From Paraglaciecola sp. T6c (lineage in GTDB: Bacteria > Pseudomonadota > Gammaproteobacteria > Enterobacterales > Alteromonadaceae), in the NCBI RefSeq assembly GCF_000014225.1, contig NC_008228.1:2356001-2420000 (forward strand): a stretch of DNA of 64,000 bases. The letters run 5' to 3'. The notes beneath the pieces were generated by a model. That model saw only the letters and a list, made by a program, of their open reading frames with translations, made no database searches and was not told the DNA's origin. The first letter of the stretch is position 1. Every line of letters begins with the position of its first letter. The position numbers were made by a program, and so were the translations under genes. This document shows positions 16,742 through 25,707 of the stretch, one piece after another.

Positions 16742-18013
16742 CTAATCAAAGGAATTACCTAGTGCTTGGTTAATCCCTGAAACTGCTTTGTCGGCTGCGT
16801 ATAACGCGCCTTCTAAATAGCCCGCATCCTGTTGGGCAAACTCGCTACCAGCGAGATGCAATTTAAGCGTTTTTAGTTCGTCTTCTAATCCTCGATGATT
16901 GAAATCTGGGTGTTTCGATGGCTCATTAATGTCTCGCTCCGTGGCGCAAAACGGATCAACCGCCCAATCTTTGACGTAGCAATCAGTAGCGCTATACGCG
17001 TCATCGCCATAAAAAAACGCGAGTTGATCGAGGCAGGCTTGTTTTAACTGATTTTCAGTCAGCTGATTGCGCTGCGATACGGGAATACCAATAAACCCGA
17101 ATATTCCGAAACTATGATTTTCACTGGCGCTGGCATCGTGCATTTCAACCATAGGACCAACTTGGCTAAATGCTTGGCCAGAAAGGCCTTTGTCACGCCA
17201 AAACGGCTGAGGGTAGGTGGCCACAAATTTAGCCTGTGCACCCATCCATGTTTGCACCGTGCTTAAACGTTGGTTTAGTAGAGGCGAGCCCCACACGTTT
17301 GACGCCAAATCACGCTGTATAATACGCGGAGGTAACGCGAGCACTAGATGCTCTGCACTGTAATCAAAACGTTGAAGTGCTTGGGATGGATGTTCGCTAG
17401 CTTGGATTTTGATAGATGTACGCGCTAGAGCGCTATCTTTGGGTGCGCGGTTGGTGCCAGCAACGTGGCCTGAAATGGTCCAAAGTCCGTTTTCTTCGTC
17501 CCGCATTATATTGCTAACACAGTGCTCTAGTTTGATTTTGTCCTGAGAATTTGTCCGAGCTGTTTTATCTTTCGAGCTCTTCGGGTCAATGCTCGCATGT
17601 AGTTTTTGGATCAACTGAGACATACCGCCTTCAACTCGAAACAACTGCATCGCTTCCGCACCGCTAATGTGTTTGGCCTTCGTTGTATTAGGTGCTTGAT
17701 AAAGCACGTCACCCGCGGTGTACTGCTCAAACAACTTAACATCCAACTTTGCGGCTAGGGCCTGCATTTTTTGCTGATGAGGGAAAATCCACGTCGGGCC
17801 CATATCGTGACTATTTGCAAATTGATCGGCAACCTTAGCAGCGAACTCACCAAGTTCGCGCGTAGCATATGCTGCAGGCACAGAGCTAATGCGCCCACCG
17901 AGTAGGCTTTTAGCTTCAAGTAAAACATAGGGAATGTGCAGAGCCTCAAGCCTTGCCGCTGAATATAAGCCCGCTAAACCACCGCCAATAATAATGACTT
18001 TTGTTTGTTCCAC
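16742..18013 (-). CDS. FAD-dependent flavin monoamine oxidase-family protein
   Basis: 423 residues. The N-terminal dinucleotide motif GGGLAGLYSAARLE and the following LLEAKSLLGGRI bind FAD as in amine oxidases; LALPPRIIQ and the C-terminal HLAGSEFAQQDAGYLEGALYAADKA complete the cofactor site. Such enzymes oxidise amines or amino acids to imines with O2. No signal peptide is seen. GTG at 18013 is preferred because AGAGG stands seven bases ahead; a TTG at 18019 is too close. The substrate cannot be told from sequence. No partner gene adjoins it. Confidence 0.82.
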   Translation of the reverse strand: MEQTKVIIIGGGLAGLYSAARLEALHIPYVLLEAKSLLGGRISSVPAAYATRELGEFAAKVADQFANSHDMGPTWIFPHQQKMQALAAKLDVKLFEQYTAGDVLYQAPNTTKAKHISGAEAMQLFRVEGGMSQLIQKLHASIDPKSSKDKTARTNSQDKIKLEHCVSNIMRDEENGLWTISGHVAGTNRAPKDSALARTSIKIQASEHPSQALQRFDYSAEHLVLALPPRIIQRDLASNVWGSPLLNQRLSTVQTWMGAQAKFVATYPQPFWRDKGLSGQAFSQVGPMVEMHDASASENHSFGIFGFIGIPVSQRNQLTENQLKQACLDQLAFFYGDDAYSATDCYVKDWAVDPFCATERDINEPSKHPDFNHRGLEDELKTLKLHLAGSEFAQQDAGYLEGALYAADKAVSGINQALGNSFD

Positions 18014-18133
18014 ACCCAAACCTCTGATACTTGAATATCGTTACTATAGCAGTATTTACTTGGTGTATCTATCGGTAGATAGTTATCATCCATATTGTAT
18101 GGATCTGATGCATATTTTGATTAATTCGTTATC

Positions 18134-18144
18134 ATGGGTGTCTT
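18134..18144. repeat. Solo end motif of the HUH element
   Basis: ATCATGGGTGTCTTGAT reproduces the right end of the elements at 9590 and 14245 but without the remaining sequence. Could be a leftover or chance. Confidence 0.35.
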
Positions 18145-18216
18145 GATAAAAAGGCCTATGAGCAAGTATACGTAAGCAGCTGTTAACACTAAGTAAAAAA
18201 GGGAGCACGATGACAT

Positions 18217-18837
18217 ATGGAGCAAAAGCACACGGAGCAAAAGTATATTTCCGGTATGGGCAAAGCGTCAGTGGTACCAGAAGAAATAAAGGGGTGGAAT
18301 TGGGGCGCCTTTTTACTGAATTGGATATGGGGTATCGGGAATAGTACCTTCATTGCTTTGCTGATGTTTGTGCCACTGGTGAATGTTGTGATGATGTTTG
18401 TTTTAGGGGCTAAAGGAAATGAGTGGGCTTGGCAGAACCGTACCTGGCGAGATGTAGCACATTTCAAATCCGTCCAAAAAAAGTGGCGTAATGCGGGTCT
18501 TACGCTGGTGTTTGTTGTCTTCCCGCTCATGTTTGTTGCGGTGATGAGCATGATGAAAGGGGAGGCGTACGATTTGTCGGTACAAGCCGTCAAAACGCAC
18601 CCTGGGGTTATCGCCTTGGTGGGTGAAAACCCTGAGCCTGGTTTTTTTGTGTTGGGTGAAATCACCTATTCAGGTGAAGGTGGTAAAGCAAATTTGAATT
18701 ACACCATTAGCGGTGATAAATCCGCAGCCGAGGTCTATGTTTATGCCACTGACGTGGCAGATAAATGGGTACTGCAAGAGGTTGCGGTGATTAATAAGGA
18801 GCAAGGCGAAATAATTTTTGCTGTATCTGCGCAATAG
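18217..18837 (+). CDS. Membrane protein with Coa1-like C-terminal domain
   Basis: 206 residues. Residues about 25-70 (KGWNWGAFLLNWIWGIGN... and the next hydrophobic span) and about 90-112 are membrane segments. The C-terminal part (VKTHPGVIALVGENPEPGFFVLGEITYSGEGGKANLNYTISGDKSAAEVYVYATDVADKW) matches the pattern of Coa1/Tim21-like domains, which in other organisms occur in cytochrome oxidase assembly factors. A role in oxidase assembly here is not supported by neighbours. GGGAG lies upstream of the ATG. Isolated gene. Confidence 0.65.
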   Translation: MEQKHTEQKYISGMGKASVVPEEIKGWNWGAFLLNWIWGIGNSTFIALLMFVPLVNVVMMFVLGAKGNEWAWQNRTWRDVAHFKSVQKKWRNAGLTLVFVVFPLMFVAVMSMMKGEAYDLSVQAVKTHPGVIALVGENPEPGFFVLGEITYSGEGGKANLNYTISGDKSAAEVYVYATDVADKWVLQEVAVINKEQGEIIFAVSAQ

Positions 18838-19085
18838 TCATGGGAAATGAACTTGGCAAGTTTTGAATGAGGATTGACTTGCGCTGGGGGAAGCCATTTG
18901 TTGTGTTGCAACTTAGCGTAAAACGCTCTGTGAATATCAAATAGGCAGTGAACACATGGTGTTGGTCACTGCCGTCATCTGCCGTGATATAGCGTGAATA
19001 GAATGAGCTACTGCGGCTAAGCCTCTATTTTGCGTTCAGATGAATCGAATTACCGTGAAATATAACGCTACCTCAGGCACATTGG

Positions 19086-19868
19086 TTACTCTACCTTATG
19101 AGTTTCTTTATAAAGCATATTGATCATTGCCATGGTTTTAAAATGATGAGTTTTTAGCGCATGATGCGCTTCGGCGGTTTTTGCATGTAATTGCCGTTCA
19201 TGTTGATGCACTGATATTTCTTTACGATCAGCCTCTTCAAATACGTTACTGCTTGAGTCTTGCTCCGCTGCTTTCATGATTTTTTCGTGTTTATCATCAC
19301 TTTTTGCATGTTCTTGAATCGCATTCACATGTTGAGACAGTGTGCTTGACTGTTGTTCAAGAACTCTCTCAATATCTTTAAGTTTGGTTATTGCTTGCTC
19401 ATGTTCTTTTTTCCAGAATGCGACTTCATCTAACCATAAAGCATGCTCGGAAGCCCATAAATTGTGTTCTTGATGAGCCGCTTTATGGTTTTCTGTTACT
19501 GCATCTTGTGCTGTATTTTTTAGGGTCGTGGTGAATTCCAATAACTCTGTGGTACTCGCATTAGCAATACTCTGTAATTTGCTCCAAGCTGAGCTATTTA
19601 CATAAGCGAGATCGAACTTGATTTGGTCCTTGTAAGCCTCACTTACGCCCTCAACAACGTCACCCCATAATCGCAAATGATCTTTTAATTCTTTGCTGGC
19701 CAGTTGAATTTTTTCTTTGCTGATTTGTGCTGTCTCGCCTAGCTTTTCCTCTGCTGCGTGAAAAGCCTGCTGCAACGTTTTACCTTCTTTGACCACAAAT
19801 TCCTCTACACTATCCACCATCGCGTGATAGCTCTCTTGTAACTCGCTTAACCGTTTGTTCGCGCTCAT
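19086..19868 (-). CDS. Coiled-coil protein of unknown function (weakly DUF1451-like N-terminus)
   Basis: 260 residues, soluble, mostly helical. The N-terminal 90 residues (LSELQESYHAMVDSVEEFV, then EKIQLASKELKDHLRLWGDVVEGVSEAYKDQIKFDLAYV) recall the helical part of DUF1451 proteins, but the zinc ribbon of that family is absent. The C-terminal 130 residues are His- and Glu-rich coiled coil (QEHNLWASEHALWLDEVAFWKKEHEQ). The ATG at 19868 is chosen over 19889 because AAGGGAGC precedes it. Function not known. Confidence 0.6.
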   Translation of the reverse strand: MSANKRLSELQESYHAMVDSVEEFVVKEGKTLQQAFHAAEEKLGETAQISKEKIQLASKELKDHLRLWGDVVEGVSEAYKDQIKFDLAYVNSSAWSKLQSIANASTTELLEFTTTLKNTAQDAVTENHKAAHQEHNLWASEHALWLDEVAFWKKEHEQAITKLKDIERVLEQQSSTLSQHVNAIQEHAKSDDKHEKIMKAAEQDSSSNVFEEADRKEISVHQHERQLHAKTAEAHHALKTHHFKTMAMINMLYKETHKVE

Positions 19869-20030
19869 AGTCAGCTCCCTTTTAATCAAAAGTTTTAACC
19901 TACTTTAATCATGGGATAGCACACCGTCATACGCTATTCGGCATTGTACGTAGCGTATTGCGGTAATTACCTACGCTGGTTTTATGAGTTGACTGTGAAT
20001 AAGACTGGCCACCGACCCTTAGTCTGTCTG

Positions 20031-20801
20031 TTAACAACCCAACTGTTCGGTAATGATGTTTGCGGTGTCGGTTAGGTGGTTGATTAAACGGTCTTGTTCA
20101 AGTTGTTTACCGAGTTTGCTGTGTAGTGAAGAGACCGCTAATGATGCGATAACTTTTCCTTGGGGCTGGCCTATTAAGGTTGCGACATCGGTTACCCCGT
20201 CAATCAAGATGTTTGATTGCACATAAACACCATCTGCTTCGATGCGTGCTAGTTCTACTTGTAAGTCCTGCTGTTGTTTTTTGCTTAAGCTAGCGAAATC
20301 AGGGTCGTGTTCGAGTAACATTTTTCTTACTGAGGGGTTACTGTTAGCCAGCAGTACCTTACCCGCTGTAGAAGTAAGAGTTGAGAATAATGATCCTTCG
20401 GTAATATTCAGAAACACAGGGCTGTGGCTGCGCGCTTGGATAATTACCATGGTTTGGCTTTGATACAGCATACATAGATAACACGACTGGCCAATTTTAA
20501 CCGCAAGATCTTCCATGTAAGGCAGGGCGCATTGACGCATTTGGTCAATCGGCGAAATACTGCGAGATAAATTATACAGTTTGAATGAGATTCGATATCG
20601 CCCTGATATATCATCTCGCAATAAATAACCTCTGGCCTCTAAGCCCACCAACACACGAAATATTTCATTTGGGCTGCGCCCTAAGCCATGGGCTATTTCG
20701 CTTTGGGAGCGGGGTAATTCTTGGCTGGCTAAATATTCCAGTATGTCTAAGCCCTTATCTAGGGCAGGTACCGCGTATTTGGTTGTGGGCTTGTCACTCA
20801 A
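20031..20801 (-). CDS. IclR-family transcriptional regulator
   Basis: 256 residues. N-terminal winged helix-turn-helix (ALDKGLDILEYLASQELPRSQSEIAHGLGRSPNEIFRVLVGLEARGYL) and a C-terminal IclR effector domain (about residues 75-255) with the conserved CYLCMLYQSQTMVIIQA and the TSTAGKVLLANS segment. It is divergent from the PhyH dioxygenase gene across a 202-bp spacer that holds a TTGTTAACAA palindrome and a TTCATAT...ATATGAA inverted repeat, so it probably controls that operon and itself. Regulators of this family often sense sugar acids or aromatics; the effector is unknown. Confidence 0.88.
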   Translation of the reverse strand: MSDKPTTKYAVPALDKGLDILEYLASQELPRSQSEIAHGLGRSPNEIFRVLVGLEARGYLLRDDISGRYRISFKLYNLSRSISPIDQMRQCALPYMEDLAVKIGQSCYLCMLYQSQTMVIIQARSHSPVFLNITEGSLFSTLTSTAGKVLLANSNPSVRKMLLEHDPDFASLSKKQQQDLQVELARIEADGVYVQSNILIDGVTDVATLIGQPQGKVIASLAVSSLHSKLGKQLEQDRLINHLTDTANIITEQLGC

Positions 20802-20957
20802 TGAATATTGCTCCGTGATTTTTCAGGTCTGATTTTACCTATCGATAGGCGCAAAGCCTAGCATGATATTGATACACAACAATAAATTAACATTCATATT
20901 TAAATATTATATTTTTATATGAATTTTAACTTGCGTTTATGTTGTTTCTATTTCAAT

Positions 20958-20969
20958 ATTGTTAACAAT
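20958..20969. promoter_or_regulatory. Candidate operator TTGTTAACAA (phyH promoter)
   Basis: Perfect palindrome ATTGTTAACAAT, 35 bp before the dioxygenase start. One of five exact copies in the sugar-utilisation region. Confidence 0.6.
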
Positions 20970-21003
20970 TTACGGTTGAGCTGAATAACAAGAGGACAAC
21001 ATT

Positions 21004-21786
21004 ATGAGTAACATCACTTTAACTGAGCAACAAATTGCTGACTTTCATCGCGATGGTTATGTTATCGCTCGCGGCTACTACAGCCCTGAGGAAATAGATC
21101 GTTTACAAGAAAAAGCATTTAACGATGATTCGTTAAATGATCGAGCATGGCACAAGAAAGACGCGGGCGGCGCGGTAAGTAAAGTGTGCTTGTGGCAAGA
21201 AACCGGCAACGACTTATACAGTATGTTTTCACGTAGTCGCCGTTTATCTGATGTGTGTGAAACCCTTATCGGTGAGCCGATTTACCACACCAGCACTAAG
21301 ATCATGATGAAAGAGCCCTTTGTAGGTGGAGCGTGGGAATGGCATCAAGATTTTGGTTATTGGCACCGTGACAACTATATGCTTTACCCAAAAGCGATCA
21401 GCTGCATGGTGGCGATTAACCGCGCAACGGTTGAAAACGGCTGCTTACAAGTATTAAAAGGCTCACACCATTTAGGCCGTTTAGATCACAATAAAACCGG
21501 CGACCAAAAAGGGGCTGCCCTCGACTTTGTTGAGGAAGCAATGAAATTTCACGAGTTAGTGAATGTAGAGCTTGAACCTGGTGATGTATTGTTTTTCCAT
21601 TGTAATTTGTTGCACAAGTCAAATCAGAACCGTGCAGCGGAGCCTCGTTGGTCGATGATCTGCGCTTATAACGCCATCAGCAACCAATCTTTTGCAGAAA
21701 ATGAAGCTAAATTCTATCCGTTTAGCCCTGTCGCTGATGACGCTATTATCAATTGGCAAGAAACTGAAGAAGCTAAGGCCTCTTAA
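21004..21786 (+). CDS. Phytanoyl-CoA dioxygenase-family (PhyH) Fe(II)/2-oxoglutarate oxygenase
   Basis: 260 residues, cytoplasmic. Iron ligands are visible as His114 and Asp116 (WEWHQDFGYWH) and His204 (NLLHKSNQN), with Arg215 as the likely 2-oxoglutarate anchor (EPRWSM). PhyH enzymes hydroxylate small molecules, including non-CoA substrates. A ribosome site AAGAGGAC precedes the ATG. The beta-propeller gene starts on the base after its stop codon, so the two are cotranslated. The shared operator ties it to the agar genes; I infer a sugar or sugar-methyl substrate, but this is not proven. Confidence 0.85.
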   Translation: MSNITLTEQQIADFHRDGYVIARGYYSPEEIDRLQEKAFNDDSLNDRAWHKKDAGGAVSKVCLWQETGNDLYSMFSRSRRLSDVCETLIGEPIYHTSTKIMMKEPFVGGAWEWHQDFGYWHRDNYMLYPKAISCMVAINRATVENGCLQVLKGSHHLGRLDHNKTGDQKGAALDFVEEAMKFHELVNVELEPGDVLFFHCNLLHKSNQNRAAEPRWSMICAYNAISNQSFAENEAKFYPFSPVADDAIINWQETEEAKAS

Positions 21787-22914
21787 ATGCCGGTTATAGA
21801 TTCTCAGAAATTTAATCACAAAAGCCCCCAAGGGGATAAGTTGCAATCAGGTTGGGTGCTGCCTAAATCTAAACGTGACCCACATGGAATGATAGTGGGG
21901 CAAGGGCAGTTTAGGTATCGAGTTAATGCCTATTGGGGGCGACTTGATAATAGCCAAACACCGGTTGAGAACTGCCACGGTCTTGATATCGATGCTAAAG
22001 GGCGAGTGGTGATGATAACTGACGACCCGCGCAATAATATCGTGATTTACAATCGCGATGGCAAACTGATCGATACCTTCAGCACACATATGCCAGGCGG
22101 CCACAGCATCAAAATAGTCAATGAGAATGGTGAGGACTTTATGTATCTCGTTGATAGCGGCTGGGTGAAAAACCGCTTATGGGATGGCCATTCTACTGAA
22201 GCATGGGATTCGCCGTATAATCGCGTTGTTGCCCAATCTGGTTTTATCGCGAAATTGGATATGGCTGGGCGACTCATATTCAGTATTGGTCATCCTCAAA
22301 CCTACGGCGTTTATCGACCCGACCAACCTTTTAGGCCGACGGATATTGCTATTAGTGATAATGGCGATTTGTACGTTACTGATGGCTATGGCTCTGACTA
22401 CTTACTTCAGTACGATAACCAAGGGCGTTTTATTCGCCGTTGGGGCGGCCACTATAATATCGATGCAAACTACAATCTATCGAATACCCATGGTATAGGC
22501 ATAGACAAGCGTACAAACACACCTGAGTTGATTGTTAGCTCCAGAGGGGCACAATGCTTAAAGCGCTTCACCCTAAGTGGTGAGTATTTAGGCACTATTG
22601 ATGCGAATGGTGCCTATATTGGCGGTCCTATATTTAAGGGCGAGCATTTCTATGCGCCGGTATGTTGGTCACATATTGATGGTAAAAACCAAGACGATTC
22701 GGGCTTTATCAGCGTGTTTGATAAAGACAACCGCGTGGTAGCGAATATTGGCGGCACTACACCTGAGTATATCAACGATGTGTTACAGCCGATGCAAACC
22801 ACCTGGGATGTGTTTAACCATTGTCACGGCTTATGCGTGGATGATGACAGCAACCTTTACGTGGGCCAATGGAATGCGAATCAGAGTTACCCCATGAAGC
22901 TAGAGCGCCTGTAA
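21787..22914 (+). CDS. NHL/6-bladed beta-propeller protein
   Basis: 375 residues with repeated NHL-type blades (CHGLDIDAKGRVVMITDD, PTDIAISDNGDLYVTDGYG, THGIGIDKRTNTPELIVSS, CHGLCVDDDSNLYVGQW). The conserved His/Asp pattern resembles peptidyl-alpha-hydroxyglycine amidating lyases, which release an aldehyde from a hemiaminal, but the similarity covers the fold only. No signal peptide, so cytoplasmic, like its partner the dioxygenase. A hydroxylating oxygenase followed by a lyase would fit a two-step removal of a small group; this is inference. A terminator follows. Confidence 0.78.
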   Translation: MPVIDSQKFNHKSPQGDKLQSGWVLPKSKRDPHGMIVGQGQFRYRVNAYWGRLDNSQTPVENCHGLDIDAKGRVVMITDDPRNNIVIYNRDGKLIDTFSTHMPGGHSIKIVNENGEDFMYLVDSGWVKNRLWDGHSTEAWDSPYNRVVAQSGFIAKLDMAGRLIFSIGHPQTYGVYRPDQPFRPTDIAISDNGDLYVTDGYGSDYLLQYDNQGRFIRRWGGHYNIDANYNLSNTHGIGIDKRTNTPELIVSSRGAQCLKRFTLSGEYLGTIDANGAYIGGPIFKGEHFYAPVCWSHIDGKNQDDSGFISVFDKDNRVVANIGGTTPEYINDVLQPMQTTWDVFNHCHGLCVDDDSNLYVGQWNANQSYPMKLERL

Positions 22915-22960
22915 ACATGTGGCTGGTGCTTAAACCAAGCTAATCGATTTACCATGGAAG

Positions 22961-22978
22961 ACCCGCTCTTGCGGGTTT
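22961..22978 (+). terminator. Terminator of the dioxygenase-propeller operon
   Basis: ACCCGC-TCTT-GCGGGT followed by TTAA, about 47 bases after the stop codon. The T-tract is short. Confidence 0.6.
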
Positions 22979-23174
22979 AATGTTCTAGGCGAAAATGTAG
23001 CTTTTGGGCTATCAACCTCAGTGGGCTAAGGCCATCGAGTGCTGCTTGGGGCAGGGTAATAGCTCAAGATGATCAGGTATTAACACAGATTGCTACCTCG
23101 TGACCTTAGGTTGTTTGTCCTGCCTTAAGCTCTACTCCTGTTTCCGCGATATTGTTACATCAACAGGGATTACG

Positions 23175-23912
23175 TTACGTGTTGGCGCGCTCTATCATCG
23201 TTTCTAAGTGAGCCCCTGAACTCATGACTAAATGGCATACTTGCAACACGCCTTTGTTGTGGCACGCTTGCAAAGCTTCGCCGGTTAATCCGTTGAGTTT
23301 TTTTACATTTACCGCGTATAAGTCGTTAAGCGTAATGTCACCATTTTTGAGCGTTACGTTTAGTTCAACTGCTTCGAGTAACTCGTGAGCCACTAGTGTG
23401 GCTATGACACTTCGGGTCTGTTCGCTGGCACTGAGCAAATGAGAAAATAGCGTTTGATAATGCAATAACGTCGCTGTTGGCGAGCCATCGCCGTTATAGA
23501 GTGGCTCCCCCTTAGTCGCAGAGAACTGCGCACTGCTTGGGTCTATGGCTAAGTGCCCAGAGGTGGGCTTGTTGCCCTGTCCCTCGACATTCTGAGCTGC
23601 GCTGCTTTGGGGAGCTGGTACATGCAGCTGAAAAGGGCGGCGCTGAACGTCTAATGGCACATAGCGAGACACCCACTTGCCACCGTCTAAAAACAGGTTT
23701 TGGCCAGATTCAAACCCGAGTAATGCCGCTAATTGAAACTCGCCACTGCGTGCAGACTTATAAAAAAACAGTGGATATTCGTGTACGAGAAATGCTAACT
23801 CAGACACCATCACCGTGCTTAGGTTAACCGCGAAGCTTGGGTCGAGGTATTCACCACGAATAACGTTAAGTTTGCCGTGTGCTTCAGAGGTAAGGAGTTG
23901 TAGTTGTGCCAT
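23175..23912 (-). CDS. SapC-family protein
   Basis: 245 residues, no signal peptide. The SapC (PF07277-type) pattern is seen in HGKLNVI... FAVNLSTVMVSELAFLVHEYPLFFYKS and in the FQLAALLGFESGQNLFL and WVSRYVPLDVQRRPF stretches. Genes of this family recur beside TonB-dependent receptors and tryptophan-halogenase-like flavoproteins in carbohydrate loci of Alteromonadales and Caulobacterales; molecular role unknown. It lies 52 bases downstream of the flavoprotein gene, so the two are one operon. Confidence 0.82.
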   Translation of the reverse strand: MAQLQLLTSEAHGKLNVIRGEYLDPSFAVNLSTVMVSELAFLVHEYPLFFYKSARSGEFQLAALLGFESGQNLFLDGGKWVSRYVPLDVQRRPFQLHVPAPQSSAAQNVEGQGNKPTSGHLAIDPSSAQFSATKGEPLYNGDGSPTATLLHYQTLFSHLLSASEQTRSVIATLVAHELLEAVELNVTLKNGDITLNDLYAVNVKKLNGLTGEALQACHNKGVLQVCHLVMSSGAHLETMIERANT

Positions 23913-23964
23913 CGTTTTCGTCTCTTTTTTGTTATCTATTAAACTGGCTGATGCATTATATAAA

Positions 23965-25560
23965 TTAGAATTTTTGCAAGCCGAACTGGTGTATCTTGTT
24001 GATCAACGCGCGATTGCTTATCGCTTTGTTTGATAGCTGAGCGGTAAAACCTTGAATCGATGACAAGAGTTGTTCGCTGGCCTCAAGTATTCGTGGGTCT
24101 GGTGTACAAAGAAGCTTCGTTTTGAAACCCGCTCCGTACAGAACAAACTGATAACTGGCTGCTTGAAACACTTCATCCCTGGCCGGAAAATCGGCAAAAT
24201 CCGGCACTTTATGGCGCCACATGAGCAACAGCTTTTTGAGTGAGGCCGGAATTGAGCGCTCGGCTCTGTTGTCTTGCCAAAAAGCGGAGGTACGCTTGCT
24301 CAGCACATAATGTAGTTTTAAAAAATCAATGATACGTTGCCAGCGATAGGTGAACGTTTGATTAAACCGCTCGGCTACTATATCCATACTCTGGCGCGTC
24401 ACAGGTAATTGTTCGGCTAACATATTGGCTGACATCTCAACCAGTACAATAGCTGACGCCTCCAAAGGCTCAATAAAACCTGCAGATAAACCAATGGCCA
24501 CGCAGTTATTCTTCCAAAACTGCTGTTTATAACCTGGGGTGAAGCGGATATGTTTGAAGGTAAGTGAGTCGGTATCCTTATGTCGCCGCCGTATGTACTG
24601 CAATAACGCGTCTTTGGCGCTTTCATCATCGCAATAACGGTCACTGTAGACATAACCAACACCACGACGATTAGGTAAACCTATATCCCATATCCAGCCG
24701 TTGTCTTGGGCGGTTGATAAGGTAAATGATTCAATTGGGTCTTGGTCAGTCGCGTAAGGCACGTGCGTTGCGATGGCATTGTTGGCAAATAGTACATCTT
24801 CAACAGACGTATTTTCTACGCCTAGAGTTTGCCCTAATAACAGGGCACTGAACCCTGTGCAGTCGATAAATAAATCACCAGTGAGATGTGATAAGGCGCC
24901 ATTATTTGTCGGTATTGCTTCTGTTTCTCCTTCTGCCTCAACCACCTGCAAGCCCGAAATGTCGCCGTTGCTTTCTTGAATGACATGTTTGACCTTGGCG
25001 AATATGTGCTTAACCTGCAAATGATTAACGCAATGCTGACGTAATAATGTGGCGAATAGACCTGCGTCTAAATGGTAACCGTAATTGGCAAATCCGCTGT
25101 ATTCAGCGATTGTGATCAACTTTGGCGCTAAATGCTGATTTGCCAGTGCACTTTGCAGGCAATAAGCGTGACTAAAGGGAACGTGCTTGTTGGTGTACAA
25201 CCAATGCTGGGCTTGCGCCCCTTGGTTTGCCTGCTCTGGCACATCAAAAGGGTGATCGTACTGGCTAGCGATTTCATTATCCCAATGCATAAAACGCGAG
25301 CCCTGTTTAAATGACACATTGCACTGGCGAATAAAATCCGTTTCCGATATGCCTATTGTGTGTAACGTGCTGCGAAGCGTGGGCCAACTGCCTTCACCTA
25401 CACCTATGGTTGGCATGTCGGGGGATTCACATAAGGTGATAGTCAGTTCATCGTTGTTAATTCGCGAAGACAAACGGGCAGCGAGTAAACCCGCAGTAAG
25501 CCAACCTGCAGTGCCACCGCCAACAATCACAACATGTTTTATCGGGTTACTCTGTTGCAC
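23965..25560 (-). CDS. Tryptophan-halogenase-like FAD-dependent protein
   Basis: 531 residues. FAD motif GGGTAGW at residues 14-20, and Lys85 in VSFKQGSRFMHW at the place of the catalytic lysine of flavin-dependent halogenases. The second family motif WxWxIP appears as GWIWDIGL, with Gly in place of Pro. GVGYVYSDRY and GFIEPLEASAIVLV further support the family. Enzymes shown to act here halogenate indoles using reduced flavin and chloride, but the copies in sugar loci have no proven substrate. The GTG start at 25560 has AAGG about ten bases ahead. Confidence 0.82.
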   Translation of the reverse strand: MQQSNPIKHVVIVGGGTAGWLTAGLLAARLSSRINNDELTITLCESPDMPTIGVGEGSWPTLRSTLHTIGISETDFIRQCNVSFKQGSRFMHWDNEIASQYDHPFDVPEQANQGAQAQHWLYTNKHVPFSHAYCLQSALANQHLAPKLITIAEYSGFANYGYHLDAGLFATLLRQHCVNHLQVKHIFAKVKHVIQESNGDISGLQVVEAEGETEAIPTNNGALSHLTGDLFIDCTGFSALLLGQTLGVENTSVEDVLFANNAIATHVPYATDQDPIESFTLSTAQDNGWIWDIGLPNRRGVGYVYSDRYCDDESAKDALLQYIRRRHKDTDSLTFKHIRFTPGYKQQFWKNNCVAIGLSAGFIEPLEASAIVLVEMSANMLAEQLPVTRQSMDIVAERFNQTFTYRWQRIIDFLKLHYVLSKRTSAFWQDNRAERSIPASLKKLLLMWRHKVPDFADFPARDEVFQAASYQFVLYGAGFKTKLLCTPDPRILEASEQLLSSIQGFTAQLSNKAISNRALINKIHQFGLQKF

Positions 25561-25643
25561 TCATTTTCGCCTTTTGAACGTTTGTTTGCTTAGCATTAAA
25601 TCGCCGAATATCGGCCAATTATTTCCAAACAATGGCAGTAAAT

Positions 25644-25676
25644 AAAAAGCCCCATGAAAAATATTCATAGGGCTTT
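25644..25676 (-). terminator. Terminator of the cadherin-like lipoprotein gene
   Basis: Stem AAAGCCC with GGGCTTT around an AT-rich loop, followed on the minus strand by a T-rich tract. It separates this transcript from the halogenase-like gene downstream. Confidence 0.75.
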
Positions 25677-25707
25677 AATAGAGCGTACTAAGGTCATTTA
25701 TTCGGCG

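Noticed and set aside
18189-18665. A 158-codon minus-strand frame over the Coa1-like gene
   Set aside because: Antisense shadow; the plus-strand protein has recognisable membrane segments and domain motifs.
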